A stretch of DNA of 64,000 nucleotides, taken from the NCBI RefSeq assembly GCF_023284045.1, contig NZ_JAKIKQ010000010.1, positions 62,001-126,000 of the forward strand, in the 5' to 3' direction. The DNA is from Shewanella kaireitica (GTDB lineage Bacteria > Pseudomonadota > Gammaproteobacteria > Enterobacterales > Shewanellaceae). Positions 20,803 to 29,977 of this stretch are shown here, in pieces. The notes beneath the pieces were generated by a model. The model saw only the letters and a list, made by a program, of their open reading frames with translations, was not told the origin of the DNA and made no database searches. A program made the translations under genes and the position numbers. Position 1 is the stretch's first letter; every line of letters begins with the position of its first letter.

Positions 20803-21328
20803 ATTTTTCCTAACCTGTCTATCTAAATTATGAAATACTAAATGAAGCTAACCGCTGCATTTAACCATCTTATGATTTTGTGTCATTCAATGAATCCAAT
20901 GACCACGTTTTATTAGCGACTACAGCGCGCTTTGTCTTCAGACGCACTTTGGCTTAGTTTACCTGCCAATAAACATAGCATGTATATACACATGTTTAAA
21001 ATTAACCGTCGCATTCTGTCCGCCGATACGGCTGACAGGCCCCAGTAAAACCACACTGTATATCAGTCTATTAACACCAAGTTTTAGGGCGCGCAATTAA
21101 ACCTTGAGACGCACAAGAAATCAAGCTTAACATTGAGAATATTAGCGATGTAATTGCTATTGCATCAAACTATCCCCAATACTTCAAAACACTACCTTTA
21201 AGGGTTACTTTCATTTAACCAAATTCAAACCTTCTCTTTATTATCGCTATGTGGCTAAAGCATATTTAAGTTAATTCCACTATAATCGCTGCAGAAGTTA
21301 GTCGTCCCAGTAAAAAGTAGAGATAAAC
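20803..21328. other. Gene-free 526-bp divergent intergenic region (speA / cvfB)
   Basis: I see no ORF worth calling. It should contain the speA promoter (minus) and the cvfB promoter (plus). The only notable structure is an imperfect hairpin at 21016-21038, CTGTC(c)GCCG-ATA-CGGC(t)GACAG, which would lie about 215 nt upstream of speA in a long leader. CATGTATATACACATG near 20980 is an AT-rich near-palindrome. Confidence 0.4.
21281..21286 (+). promoter_or_regulatory. -10 element upstream of cvfB
   Basis: A perfect TATAAT 43 bp before the cvfB ATG. The -35 region is poor (AAGCAT at 17-bp spacing), so this is a tentative promoter. Confidence 0.4.
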
Positions 21329-22162
21329 ATGATTGAGATAGGAAAAAACTGCAGGCTTGAAGTCGTCAAAGAAGTTGAATTTGGCGTTTATTTAGATGCA
21401 CAAGACTTAGGCCAAGTGTTGCTGCCAAGCAAAGTAGTCCCAAAGGAGTGTCATGTTGGGGACATGGTTAGTGTATTTCTCTATCTAGATTCACAAGACA
21501 TGATTATTGCCACGACTCGTCGACCGCTTGGCCAAGTTGGCCAATTTGCCTTTTTAGAAGCTAAAGTTAATGGGCCGTACGGTGCATTTTTAGATTGGGG
21601 GTTAGACAAAGATCTGCTATTGCCATTTGGTGAGCAGCATAGAGAGATTGAGGAAGGAAAGTCTTACTTAGTTCATATCTATACCAGTCACGTTGATGAT
21701 CGCATTGTAGCCTCTTCTAAAATTGACCGTTTTTTAGACTTAGAAGAGCCTAAATACACCGAAGGCGAAGAAGTTAGCCTTATCATTGGTGGTACAACTG
21801 ATCTTGGCTACAAAGCAATTGTTAATAATAGCCATTGGGGCGTTTTGTATAAGAATGAAGTTTTTACTCGCTTAAGCTTTGGGCAAAAGATTAAAGGCTT
21901 TATCAAACGAGTAAGAAGCGATGGAAAAATAGATCTTTCGCTACAAAAAGGCGTTAAAGAAGAGTTAGATAAACACTCTATGACCATCATGTTTAAACTA
22001 AAACAAGCTGGCGGCTTTTTACCTCTCAATGATAAAACCGATGCTGAAGTTATCTACGCCAAACTTTCAATGAGTAAAAAAGCGTTTAAAAAGAGTATTG
22101 GCGGTTTATATAAGAAACAGCAAATCACTATCGCTCCCGATGGGATCCGTTTAGTCGAGTAA
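21329..22162 (+). CDS. CvfB/YitL-type S1 RNA-binding protein
   Basis: 277 aa. Three S1-like OB domains in the first about 215 residues (FGVYLDAQDLGQVLLPSKVVP; GPYGAFLDWGLDKDLLLPFGEQ; LGYKAIVNNSHWGVLYKNEVFTRLSFGQKIKGFIKRVRSDGKIDLSLQ) are followed by a winged-helix domain (DAEVIYAKLSMSKKAFKKSIGGLYKKQQI). This is the architecture of S. aureus CvfB and B. subtilis YitL. Such proteins bind RNA; the exact role in gammaproteobacteria is not established. It stands alone with its own promoter and a downstream terminator. Confidence 0.9.
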   Translation: MIEIGKNCRLEVVKEVEFGVYLDAQDLGQVLLPSKVVPKECHVGDMVSVFLYLDSQDMIIATTRRPLGQVGQFAFLEAKVNGPYGAFLDWGLDKDLLLPFGEQHREIEEGKSYLVHIYTSHVDDRIVASSKIDRFLDLEEPKYTEGEEVSLIIGGTTDLGYKAIVNNSHWGVLYKNEVFTRLSFGQKIKGFIKRVRSDGKIDLSLQKGVKEELDKHSMTIMFKLKQAGGFLPLNDKTDAEVIYAKLSMSKKAFKKSIGGLYKKQQITIAPDGIRLVE

Positions 22163-22231
22163 CTTTTCGTTTGCCTAAACGGCTATAAATACCGCAGTTA
22201 TAGGTAACCGAAGCTCAACCCCTTTGCATTG

Positions 22232-22267
22232 AAGCATGGCTCTGTTATAACAAAGTCATGCTTTTTT
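22232..22267 (+). terminator. Terminator after cvfB
   Basis: AAGCATG...CATGCTT outer stem with an inner TGTTA/TAACA extension, followed by TTTTTT. It lies immediately before the yceH ribosome site. Confidence 0.75.
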
Positions 22268-22281
22268 ATTAAGGGATCAAT

Positions 22282-22929
22282 ATGGAACTCACGCAACATG
22301 AAGCACGTGTTATCGGTGTTTTGTTGGAAAAAGAACTCACTACACCCGAACAGTACCCTTTATCTCTCAATAGTTTGACCTCTGGCTGTAATCAAAAAAC
22401 CAGTAGAGAACCCGTGCTTAGCTTAAGCGAATCGGAAGTACAAAATACACTCGATAGCCTTGCTAAAAAGCGTCTTATTTCAGAGCAATCAGGCTTTGGC
22501 AGCCGCGTAGTAAAATATAAGCACCGTTTCTGCAATACAGAATTTAGCGACCTACAATTAAATCCTGCACAACTAGCCATCATTTGCCTACTGCTATTAC
22601 GCGGTCCACAAACACCAGGCGAACTAAGAACTCGAAGTAATCGACTGCATGAGTTTAACGATGTCAGTGAAGTTGAGCATGCACTTATTGAACTCGCCCG
22701 CAGGGACTCTCCTCTCGTCGCACTCTTAGCAAAAGAACCCGGTAAGCGAGAAGCACGCTACAGCCAATTGTTCACAACCGAAGAGTTAGAACTCAACACG
22801 AATCCAATAGTAAACAAGGATACAACACCGCAAACTTCTTCTCCAACAGCGCTCGAAGGTAGGGTGTCTAAACTCGAAGCAGAAGTCGGTGAACTAAAGG
22901 CTCTTATTCAACAGTTTCTAAATAAATAG
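22282..22929 (+). CDS. yceH: YceH family (DUF480) protein
   Basis: 215 aa. It begins with the family signature [31 protein letters not shown], then [11 protein letters not shown], and a second winged-helix-like unit with [22 protein letters not shown]. The C-terminus (about 190-215) is a short predicted coiled coil ([19 protein letters not shown]). YceH is a conserved tandem winged-helix protein of unknown function. An AAGGGATCAAT site precedes the ATG. Confidence 0.93.
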   Translation: MELTQHEARVIGVLLEKELTTPEQYPLSLNSLTSGCNQKTSREPVLSLSESEVQNTLDSLAKKRLISEQSGFGSRVVKYKHRFCNTEFSDLQLNPAQLAIICLLLLRGPQTPGELRTRSNRLHEFNDVSEVEHALIELARRDSPLVALLAKEPGKREARYSQLFTTEELELNTNPIVNKDTTPQTSSPTALEGRVSKLEAEVGELKALIQQFLNK

Positions 22930-23042
22930 CCAATAAAAACCTAAATAATATTTAATCCATAAGCACTAACTAATGGTTAACGCCTGCCCATTGAGGTGTT
23001 AACCTGTTAGCCATTGAAAAATCCATTGATTAAGGGATTCGT

Positions 23043-23876
23043 TTGGAAAATAGTAAGCAAAGCAGTAACATGAGGAACATGTTGTTACTCGCACAATTCG
23101 AAGTAAAAAAAATGCTTTTCAACCCTCGAGGAGTGATAGCCCTCGCTGCATTCTCCTTAGTTTGGTTACTTATATTACTCTACCCTATCCGCGGAGCCTC
23201 TGAGTTTCTCATCAGTCCTGACTACAAAGCCTTAATAGAAGGCTTGTTTGGACCAGAGGTGGTCAGTGAATTATTTAAATGGTCAGTAGCTGAACTTGCG
23301 ATCTACTGGATTGCAGCGCTATACCTATTTCCGTTGTTCAGTATCTTTATTGCCGCCGATCAATTTTCATCCGATAAAGCCCGTGGTACCTTTCGCTTTC
23401 TAACTCTCAGAGCGAGTAGAGAGAGTATTTTCTTCGGCCGCTTCATTGGTCATATGACCATTCAAACCATTTTGGTATCTCTGACGGTATTAGCCACGAT
23501 TGTTTTAGCAGTTAGTCGAGAGGCGACACTGTTAATGCCAGCTATCGGCAGTGGTGCTTTAGTTATAGTGAACTTAGTCATTGTACTGCTTCCTTATACA
23601 GCATTAATGGCGATACTATCTCTCTATGCCAACTCTGCAAGACAAGCAACCATCTATGCCATTCTCATCTGGGCGGCGATGTCGATAACAATCGCAATCA
23701 TCAACAATTACCTACCCATAATTAGTGAGCTGAAATGGATCTTACCTGGTTCACAGATTTCACTGATGATTAATACCCAAGGCTTAGGTAGCTTTGCTTA
23801 TGCGCCAGTCGCGTTATTACAAACATTAGTGCTTCTGTTACTTGGTCGTATTTATATTAAACGGAGCGCGATATGA
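23043..23876 (+). CDS. ABC-2 type transporter permease
   Basis: 277 aa inner-membrane protein with about six hydrophobic segments, starting after LLAQFEVKKMLFNPRG, the usual amphipathic entry of ABC-2 permeases. A conserved cytosolic stretch, DQFSSDKARGTFRFLTLRASRESIFFGR, lies between TM2 and TM3, as in NosY/NatB-like exporters. I chose TTG 23043 because AAGGGA lies 5 nt upstream; ATG 23070 is an alternative. Its stop overlaps the start of the ATPase gene (ATGA), implying translational coupling. The substrate is unknown. Confidence 0.85.
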   Translation: MENSKQSSNMRNMLLLAQFEVKKMLFNPRGVIALAAFSLVWLLILLYPIRGASEFLISPDYKALIEGLFGPEVVSELFKWSVAELAIYWIAALYLFPLFSIFIAADQFSSDKARGTFRFLTLRASRESIFFGRFIGHMTIQTILVSLTVLATIVLAVSREATLLMPAIGSGALVIVNLVIVLLPYTALMAILSLYANSARQATIYAILIWAAMSITIAIINNYLPIISELKWILPGSQISLMINTQGLGSFAYAPVALLQTLVLLLLGRIYIKRSAI

Positions 23877-24772
23877 GACTCATTGAATGTAAAGATTTGT
23901 CTAAATCATACGGCAGCAAGCAAGCTCTAAAGCAAGTCGATTTAACCTTAGATGCAGGCGCTCCCATTGCATTAGTTGGTCCTAACGGTGCTGGTAAAAC
24001 GACGCTGTTTAGCTTATTGTGCGGCTATATTACACCTACCACTGGAGAGGTGAGCCTGCTAGGACATAAGCCTGGTGACGCAGCCCTCCTCGGCCGTGTG
24101 GCTTCGTTACCTCAAGATGCCACCCTTGATCCTAACTTTGATATTCTCACTCAGCTGATATTATTTGGTACTTTACAAGGCTTCTCCAAGAAAGAAGCTA
24201 AATCAGAAGCTTTGCGAGTTTTATCATTGGTGGATTTAGCGGGCAGTGCTTCTCAAAAACCAAAATCGTTAAGCCATGGTATGGCAAAACGAGTCGCTAT
24301 CGCTCAATCACTGATAGGTTCACCAGAGATAGTATTGCTCGACGAACCTACCGCGGGGTTGGATCCTGCAAATGCAAAGAAGATCCGCGAATTAGTCAGA
24401 GAGCTTTCAAGCAAGACTACATTCATCATCAGTTCTCACAACTTAGATGAGCTTGAAAAGCTTTGTGGCCAAGTGCTCTATTTAGAGCTTGGGCAACTGA
24501 CACAGTCTGTGTCCATGGATGACAGCCAACAAAGTCAGTACCTAACGTTAACGATGCAGCAATGTGATAGCGAAAAATTACTAAACGGGGTTATGGAGCT
24601 AGCAGATATAAGTTCAATAGAAAAAAAGCAGCATAATGAGTTTTTAATCAAGCACAATAGTGAAGAAGATTATGCTATAGAAAGTGCATTATTTACCTTG
24701 TTCAAACAAAACAGTTGGCAATACAAAGCCATACTTAAAGGTCGCACTTTAGAAGATAAACTATTCTCTTAA
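23873..24772 (+). CDS. ABC transporter ATP-binding protein
   Basis: 299 aa. Walker A is GPNGAGKTT, the Q-loop is in LPQDATLD, the signature is LSHGMAKR (a variant of LSGGQ with His for Gly), Walker B is IVLLDEPTAGLDP and the switch His is in IISSHNLDEL. The C-terminal about 90 residues are the extra domain common in CcmA/NatA-type exporters. It works with the overlapping permease gene. The pair lacks nos or ccm neighbours that would name the cargo. Confidence 0.92.
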   Translation: MRLIECKDLSKSYGSKQALKQVDLTLDAGAPIALVGPNGAGKTTLFSLLCGYITPTTGEVSLLGHKPGDAALLGRVASLPQDATLDPNFDILTQLILFGTLQGFSKKEAKSEALRVLSLVDLAGSASQKPKSLSHGMAKRVAIAQSLIGSPEIVLLDEPTAGLDPANAKKIRELVRELSSKTTFIISSHNLDELEKLCGQVLYLELGQLTQSVSMDDSQQSQYLTLTMQQCDSEKLLNGVMELADISSIEKKQHNEFLIKHNSEEDYAIESALFTLFKQNSWQYKAILKGRTLEDKLFS

Positions 24773-25131
24773 ATAAACCCCACCGTAGCGCTGGTTCTCT
24801 GGGCCAGCGATGTTCTCTCACCAGTAATCCTCTTTATTGAATCAATCTAAAACGCCTGTAGAGCGCTGAACAGTCTAGAGCTGTTACATAGGTCCGCAAT
24901 GCCTATTTCATTTAGCGCAGCGTGTGTTAACCATCTAGTCACCCCGAATAGATAGACTTCTTATGCTGATTGGTATAACTGGTATGTAACTCTGCAGGCT
25001 AAAGGTTATAAGGATGAAAGCTATAGCTGATAAGTAAAGAGATTAGAAGCGACTTTGGGAGAGTGTTAGTAAAAACAGCTAAATAAACCGCCAAGGCCTA
25101 GCGTGGCGAATGAAATAGTTTAAAAATAACA
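24773..25131. other. Gene-free 359-bp region
   Basis: I see no gene. A small hairpin with CGCTGG/CCAGCG at about 24790-24810 follows the ABC ATPase gene and may be a weak terminator. The remainder has many stops in all frames and no recognisable element. Confidence 0.4.
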
Positions 25132-25166
25132 CAAAGAAAAAAGAGCCGTAGTAAACTACGGCTCTT
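25132..25166 (-). terminator. Terminator of the cold-shock gene
   Basis: AAGAGCCGTAG-TTTA-CTACGGCTCTT followed by TTTTCTTT on the minus strand, 45 bp after the stop. Confidence 0.93.
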
Positions 25167-25210
25167 CGAAATCTTTTTGCGATTAGCTAGATGCTAATCA
25201 AGCTGGTAAC

Positions 25211-25417
25211 TTAAACTACAGTTACGTTCTCAGCTTGTGGGCCTTTTTGACCTTGAGTAACAGTAAACTGAACTTTTTGACCTTCGTCAAGAGTTTTGAA
25301 ACCGTCAGAGTTGATAGCGCGGAAGTGTACGAATACATCTGGGCCAGACTCTTGCTCGATAAATCCGAAACCTTTATCAGAGTTGAACCACTTAACAACG
25401 CCAGTAACTTGAGACAT
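25211..25417 (-). CDS. CspA family cold-shock protein
   Basis: 68-aa single cold-shock domain that binds single-stranded RNA/DNA as a chaperone or antiterminator. RNP1 is KGFGFIE and RNP2 is [20 protein letters not shown] is diagnostic. A good ribosome site (ACAGGATT) lies 7 nt upstream. Upstream on the minus strand is a stretch of about 150 bp without a gene, as is usual for csp genes with long 5' leaders. I cannot tell which csp paralogue it is. Confidence 0.96.
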   Translation of the reverse strand: MSQVTGVVKWFNSDKGFGFIEQESGPDVFVHFRAINSDGFKTLDEGQKVQFTVTQGQKGPQAENVTVV

Positions 25418-25720
25418 AATATTGAATCCTGTAAATATAAATTAAAGCCTTAACGGCGGTAAAGCTGGAAAATGCCGGTTTACTTAATGTTAACAGGACG
25501 AACATTGTCGTATTGAACACATAAAAATAAGCCCTAACCTTCAAGCTGCAAACACTATAAACCATTCTCAGGAGATGTCAACACACATTCTAGACATTAT
25601 TTTTAGTGTTTTTACTTAAATATCGGGCGCTTGTAGATTTAGTGATTAAATATTTTCTTCAAGCTCGACATACAAACACAACAAAGGCGTTAAAAACCAT
25701 CACATATACGCATATGGCCG
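25418..25720. other. Gene-free 303-bp region upstream of the cold-shock gene
   Basis: No gene seen. It should hold the csp promoter and a long untranslated leader (minus) plus the end of the rlmA transcript. AT-rich; no convincing -10/-35 pair could be fixed. Confidence 0.35.
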
Positions 25721-26527
25721 CTATAAAGCTCTAAAAACCTCTATTTTAAAATCGAGTTCACACTCAAAGCCTGTGGCCGATAGCGTTTGTTTTTGTTCAT
25801 CGGTTAGCTTCCAGTTATAGGGTGTCATCTGCAAAAAATGACGAATATCATTTTCGTTTGGCAAATGTAACGTACTTTCCAGTCGCTTTTGGTCGATTAG
25901 CTCAAACCCATCAATCTTGGATGCATCTTGGGTATGTTCCTTTGGCGTATCATAAATCAATTCTTTTAAAGCAAAATGGTGTCGTGGGCCTGCACACACG
26001 GTAATAAGTATTCCACCAGGCTTTATGACTCGCTTCAGCTCAGTCTCTAACGACGGCGCATAGATCCTTAACATAAAGTCGAAACTATCATCAGCGTATG
26101 GCATATCGAAGGAGCTTGCGACACTGAACGCAATATCAGGATAGCGTTTTGCAGCATATTTAAGTGCAGACTTACTAATGTCTAACCCAAACAAAGAAAA
26201 ATCATCACCCAACTCTTTTGCTAAACGACTTGAGTAATATCCTTCTCCACAACCTATATCGAGGCCATACTGTGCTTCTTTTAGATAGGTTTTGGCCAGT
26301 TTGTTAACATTATCACTGAGCGCTTGATAGTATCCTTTATTGAGAAACTCTCTTCGAGCAAACATCATCTCTTTATTATCACCTGGATCATTCGACTTTT
26401 TCTTCTGCACCGGCAATAGGTTTACATAACCCTCTTTTGCTCTATCAAATCGATGATTCGCTGCACAAAACCACGTTTTGTCTTGTAGTGTTAATGCTTG
26501 TTCACATATAGGGCAACGGTAAATCAT
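25721..26527 (-). CDS. rlmA: 23S rRNA (guanine(745)-N1)-methyltransferase
   Basis: 268 aa. It has an N-terminal zinc-binding module (YRCPICEQAL...WFCAANHRFD) and the diagnostic AKEGYVNLLPVQKKKSNDPGD block of RlmA (RrmA). The class I SAM methyltransferase domain follows: GLDIGCGEGYYSSRL (motif I), FGLDISKSALKYAAKR, and SSFDMPYADDSFDFMLRIYAP (motif IV region). It methylates G745 in helix 35. Its start overlaps the stop of the upstream hypothetical gene by 4 bp (ATGA), so they are translationally coupled. Confidence 0.95.
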   Translation of the reverse strand: MIYRCPICEQALTLQDKTWFCAANHRFDRAKEGYVNLLPVQKKKSNDPGDNKEMMFARREFLNKGYYQALSDNVNKLAKTYLKEAQYGLDIGCGEGYYSSRLAKELGDDFSLFGLDISKSALKYAAKRYPDIAFSVASSFDMPYADDSFDFMLRIYAPSLETELKRVIKPGGILITVCAGPRHHFALKELIYDTPKEHTQDASKIDGFELIDQKRLESTLHLPNENDIRHFLQMTPYNWKLTDEQKQTLSATGFECELDFKIEVFRAL

Positions 26528-27339
26528 TGTTTATTCTCCAATGCAAAGGAACCGTTTGTTCCGTCTGTCATAAGTTGTTCTACTATTTCATTCAGTTCAA
26601 TTGGGGCAAGTACTTGATAATATGCCAACTGCCTAATTAACTGTTCCTGCTCTATAGATTGGTTAGCAGCCTGGCTTAGACTTGGCCGTTCCAATAACTG
26701 CGAATACTGACGGCTCAACAATTGCCTTTTTCTAACAAGTTCAGCATCGAGCTTACTGAATTCTTGTTGTTCCTTCTCTTTATTTGCCCGAGTGAGCTCA
26801 AATCGAACACTTTCCAATTCGCTAATTTCAACCAACAGACTTTCAGCGCTATGCTCAACATCTACAGAGCGAGCAATGATATGTTTGGCTAACAAGATCT
26901 CTTTAGCGATATGTCCAATTCTAAAATCGGCTTCCAAAGCCACAAGGTTCCATTTCACCGCCTCTACAATATTAAAATGGCATATGTCGCTAAATTTAAC
27001 AGCAACTGTCAACCCTGCTCCAAGTTGCGCAGCGCAAAGTTTTGGCGAGGTACCTAGGGCTGAAAACAGCCTCCAGCCCTGACCTACTGAACGAGTAAGG
27101 CAATCTGTAGCTTCAACTGCAATATCCAGCTCACGAACCGATAATGACAAGTAAGGGTGTATTCTAACCATCAACGAGGCTTTCGTTGCAGATACCGCCA
27201 CAACCACAACTTCGACTATCGGACCCGACTGCAATTGCAGCGCGCTAAAGTCGCCAAATTGTTTGGAGAGAGAAAAGACTAATTTAGATTGATGACTAAT
27301 TTCGATAATTTGCGGTTGGATTAACAGCGGTTCAAACAT
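26524..27339 (-). CDS. Conserved-looking hypothetical protein, C-terminal coiled coil
   Basis: 271 aa, no family recognised. I chose ATG 27339 (MFEPLLIQPQ), preceded by GAGG with 6-nt spacing; the ATG at 27351 lies within this site. The N-terminal half is beta-rich and hydrophobic (VVEVVVVAVSATKASLMVRIHPYLSLSVREL). The C-terminal half (about 160-245) is a charged helix with heptad character (LVEISELESVRFELTRANKEKEQQEFSKLDAELVRKRQLL; quoted here only as a region). It lacks a signal peptide and membrane segments. It is coupled to rlmA by a 4-bp overlap, so a role in translation or rRNA modification is possible, but this is inference. Confidence 0.55.
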   Translation of the reverse strand: MFEPLLIQPQIIEISHQSKLVFSLSKQFGDFSALQLQSGPIVEVVVVAVSATKASLMVRIHPYLSLSVRELDIAVEATDCLTRSVGQGWRLFSALGTSPKLCAAQLGAGLTVAVKFSDICHFNIVEAVKWNLVALEADFRIGHIAKEILLAKHIIARSVDVEHSAESLLVEISELESVRFELTRANKEKEQQEFSKLDAELVRKRQLLSRQYSQLLERPSLSQAANQSIEQEQLIRQLAYYQVLAPIELNEIVEQLMTDGTNGSFALENKQ

Positions 27340-27509
27340 ACAGCACCTCATAGACCAGTGCTTATTGTACTTGCTTTAACTTTTCGGTGCTAGTTATCAA
27401 ACTGACGTTAATTCAAGCAAGTAAAGCACTCTAATGCTGAAGTTAAGACAACCACACTAACACGGTGCTATGATGAATCCACTTAATAGAAGTTGATAGC
27501 CACTATTTT

Positions 27510-28922
27510 ATGCCTTCGAAAAAACAAAACACCCTCTTCTGGCACGATTATGAAACATTCGGCGCGAACCCAGCCAAAGACAGGCCATCGCAATTTGCTG
27601 GCGTTAGAACAGATATGGATCTCAACATCATTGAAGAACCTGTCACTTTCTATTGTAAGCTCGCGAACGACTATCTTCCCTCCCCTGAAGCCATTTTGAT
27701 TACCGGGATCACCCCGCAATTAGCGAATCAAAAAGGGACACCTGAAGCCGAGTTTATGGCGAAAGTGCATCAACAGTTTAGTCAAGAGAATACCTGCGTG
27801 GTTGGTTATAACTCGATCCGGTTTGATGATGAGGTCTCTCGCTATGGCTTTTATCGTAACTTTTTTGACCCCTATGCAAGGGAGTGGCAAAACGGTAATA
27901 GTCGCTGGGATATTATCGATTTAGTCCGCGCTTGTTATGCTTTCAGACCTGATGGAATTCATTGGCCACAAAAAGAAGATGGCTCGCCAAGCTTTAAGTT
28001 AGAACAATTGACTGTTGCGAATGGTCTTAGCCATGAAAAAGCCCATGATGCGATGTCTGATGTTTATGCCACGATTGGCATGGCTAAACTGATAAAATCA
28101 GTGCAACCTAAACTGTTCGATTACTACTTTAACCTGCGCAAAAAGCAAGAAGTGTCTAAGTTAATCGATGTACTGGAGATGAAGCCTTTAGTGCATGTCA
28201 GTTCTAAAATCAGTGCACTAAATGGCTGTACAACGCTAATAGCTCCTCTGGCCTATCACTCCACCAATAAGAATGCGGTTATTTGCGTAAACTTAGCGAT
28301 GGACGTCACGCCATTGATAGAGCTAACCGCTGAGCAGATCCGTGAGCGCATGTATACACGACGTGATGACTTAGCGGAAGATGAACTGCCTATCGGTTTA
28401 AAGCAGATCCATATCAACAAGAGTCCTTTTCTAGCTGGAGCCAAAACACTCACCGATGACAATGCTGCTCGATTAGATATCGATAAAGCATTTGCCAGAG
28501 AGCAATACAAAAAATTAAGGCTGCACCCGGAAATCCGCGAAAAACTGGTCGCAGTGTTTGATCAGCAGTCTGATCGCGAAATAACCGATCCTGATCTTCA
28601 ACTCTACAGCGGTGGCTTCTTTAGTCACGCTGACAAAGCGAAGATGGAGATGATCCGTAATACTAAACCGATGAACCTAGCGGCATTGGAGTTAACGTTT
28701 GATGATGAACGCTTACCTGAGATGCTATTTAGGTATCGTGCTCGTAATTACCCAGAAACCTTAAATGACTCTGAGCTATTACGCTGGAGAGAGTTTTGCC
28801 AACCAAGACTCAATGATCCTGATTACATGATCAGATTGGAAAATATCATTGAAGAAACAGAGCAAAATGAATCAAAACAAAAATTACTCCAAGCTTTATG
28901 TCATTATCTTAGAAGCATTTAG
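27510..28922 (+). CDS. sbcB: Exodeoxyribonuclease I
   Basis: 470 aa (E. coli ExoI 475). A DnaQ-like 3'-5' exonuclease for single-stranded DNA, acting in recombination and mismatch repair. The Exo I motif is HDYETFG, Exo II surrounds YNSIRFDDEVSRYGFYRNFFDPY, and Exo III is HDAMSDVYATIGMAKLI. The ExoI_SH3-like and C-terminal helical domains follow (YSGGFFSHADKAKMEMI; FRYRARNYPETL). It is monocistronic; cdd begins 98 bp later from its own promoter. Confidence 0.97.
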   Translation: MPSKKQNTLFWHDYETFGANPAKDRPSQFAGVRTDMDLNIIEEPVTFYCKLANDYLPSPEAILITGITPQLANQKGTPEAEFMAKVHQQFSQENTCVVGYNSIRFDDEVSRYGFYRNFFDPYAREWQNGNSRWDIIDLVRACYAFRPDGIHWPQKEDGSPSFKLEQLTVANGLSHEKAHDAMSDVYATIGMAKLIKSVQPKLFDYYFNLRKKQEVSKLIDVLEMKPLVHVSSKISALNGCTTLIAPLAYHSTNKNAVICVNLAMDVTPLIELTAEQIRERMYTRRDDLAEDELPIGLKQIHINKSPFLAGAKTLTDDNAARLDIDKAFAREQYKKLRLHPEIREKLVAVFDQQSDREITDPDLQLYSGGFFSHADKAKMEMIRNTKPMNLAALELTFDDERLPEMLFRYRARNYPETLNDSELLRWREFCQPRLNDPDYMIRLENIIEETEQNESKQKLLQALCHYLRSI

Positions 28923-28940
28923 GGTTTTCAGGTGATAAAG

Positions 28941-28983
28941 TGCGATCTCTGTCGCATTCTAGATGTAACAAGCTTACTAGAAT
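28941..28983 (+). promoter_or_regulatory. Class II CRP-type promoter of cdd with a CRP-S-like site
   Basis: TGCGA-TCTCTG-TCGCA (28941-28956) is a perfect inverted repeat of the CRP geometry but with C in place of T in each half, as in the Sxy-dependent CRP-S sites described in Pasteurellaceae and enterics. A TAGAAT -10 box lies at 28978-28983. Taking the start about 7 bp after it (28990), the site is centred at -41.5, exactly the class II position. E. coli cdd is CRP/CytR controlled, which fits. Confidence 0.65.
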
Positions 28984-29019
28984 GACATTTCATTAGCGTT
29001 AAATAAAAGGAAGTAGCAT

Positions 29020-29910
29020 ATGCAAGACCGTTTTCTAAAAAGCATAGCTAATTTACCAGAAGCTTTAGCGAAGGCTATCGTGCCTATGCTAGATAAAGAC
29101 TTTGCCGGACATCTCGATGCACAGCAAATTGAAGAGCTTAAAACGGCATCACAGTTAGCAGAGCAAGATTTGTTACTAGCACTGCTACCAATAGCAGCAG
29201 CACTTGCAAGGGTACCTATCAGTGAATTTTATGTAGGCGCCATTGCTAAAGGCAAGAGTGGCGACATCTACATGGGAGCCAATCTTGAACTTGCCGGTGA
29301 AGCACTGTTTCATTCCGTTCATGCAGAACAAAGTGCGATTAGCCATGCTTGGTTAAGTGGCGAACGTCAGATTGAAGATGTCATCGTTAACTTTTCACCC
29401 TGTGGTCACTGCCGCCAATTTATGAATGAGCTGGTTGAAGGCCAGAAGGTGAACATCCATCTTCCCGAACAAAAAACTCAACCACTATCGCATTATCTAC
29501 CCTATGCCTTTGGTCCTACAGATCTGAATATCACAGAGCCCTTGCTAACCAAGCAGCAGCATGAGTTGAGCTTTGATAGCTCAGATCCGATGATAATTGA
29601 AGCTGTCGATCATGCGGGGTTAAGCTACGCACCTTACACTAAGAACTATGCCGCTGTGGTTTTAGAGACTAAAGACGGTGTAACCTACTCAGGCCGTTAC
29701 GCTGAAAATGCAGCGTTTAATCCATCGATGTTGCCAATGCAAATGGCATTATCCAATATGGCTCGCCATAACCGTGATTTCAGCGAGATAAACCGCGCTG
29801 TGTTAATCGAATCCTCAAAAGGCAGCGTTTCTTTAGTGGGTGCGACTATGGATGCATTACATGCAGTTGCCGCAGTTGAACTCGAACATATCGTTGTAGA
29901 ACCTGAATAG
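29020..29910 (+). CDS. cdd: Cytidine deaminase (dimeric, E. coli type)
   Basis: 296 aa (E. coli Cdd 294); deaminates cytidine and deoxycytidine in pyrimidine salvage. It has a helical N-terminal stretch, a catalytic domain with the zinc and proton-shuttle motif [11 protein letters not shown] (C/H-A-E) and [12 protein letters not shown] (PCxxC), and an inactive C-terminal second deaminase-like domain (about 190-296). AAAGGAAG lies before the ATG. Confidence 0.97.
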   Translation: MQDRFLKSIANLPEALAKAIVPMLDKDFAGHLDAQQIEELKTASQLAEQDLLLALLPIAAALARVPISEFYVGAIAKGKSGDIYMGANLELAGEALFHSVHAEQSAISHAWLSGERQIEDVIVNFSPCGHCRQFMNELVEGQKVNIHLPEQKTQPLSHYLPYAFGPTDLNITEPLLTKQQHELSFDSSDPMIIEAVDHAGLSYAPYTKNYAAVVLETKDGVTYSGRYAENAAFNPSMLPMQMALSNMARHNRDFSEINRAVLIESSKGSVSLVGATMDALHAVAAVELEHIVVEPE

Positions 29911-29933
29911 GTGCTTATTGAAGTTTACAACTG

Positions 29934-29964
29934 AAAATGGACTGCCTAGGCAGTCCATTTTTAT
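29934..29964. terminator. Bidirectional terminator between cdd and the dehydrogenase gene
   Basis: AAAATGGACTGCC/GGCAGTCCATTTT, a perfect stem with T-runs in both directions, between convergent genes. Confidence 0.92.
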
Positions 29965-29977
29965 ATCAAGCTAAAAG

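Noticed and set aside
20878..20910. ATTCA-A-TGAAT dyad upstream of speA as a possible ArgR box
   Set aside because: The half-sites are in the reverse order and spacing compared with the ArgR consensus (TGAAT-N4-ATTCA).
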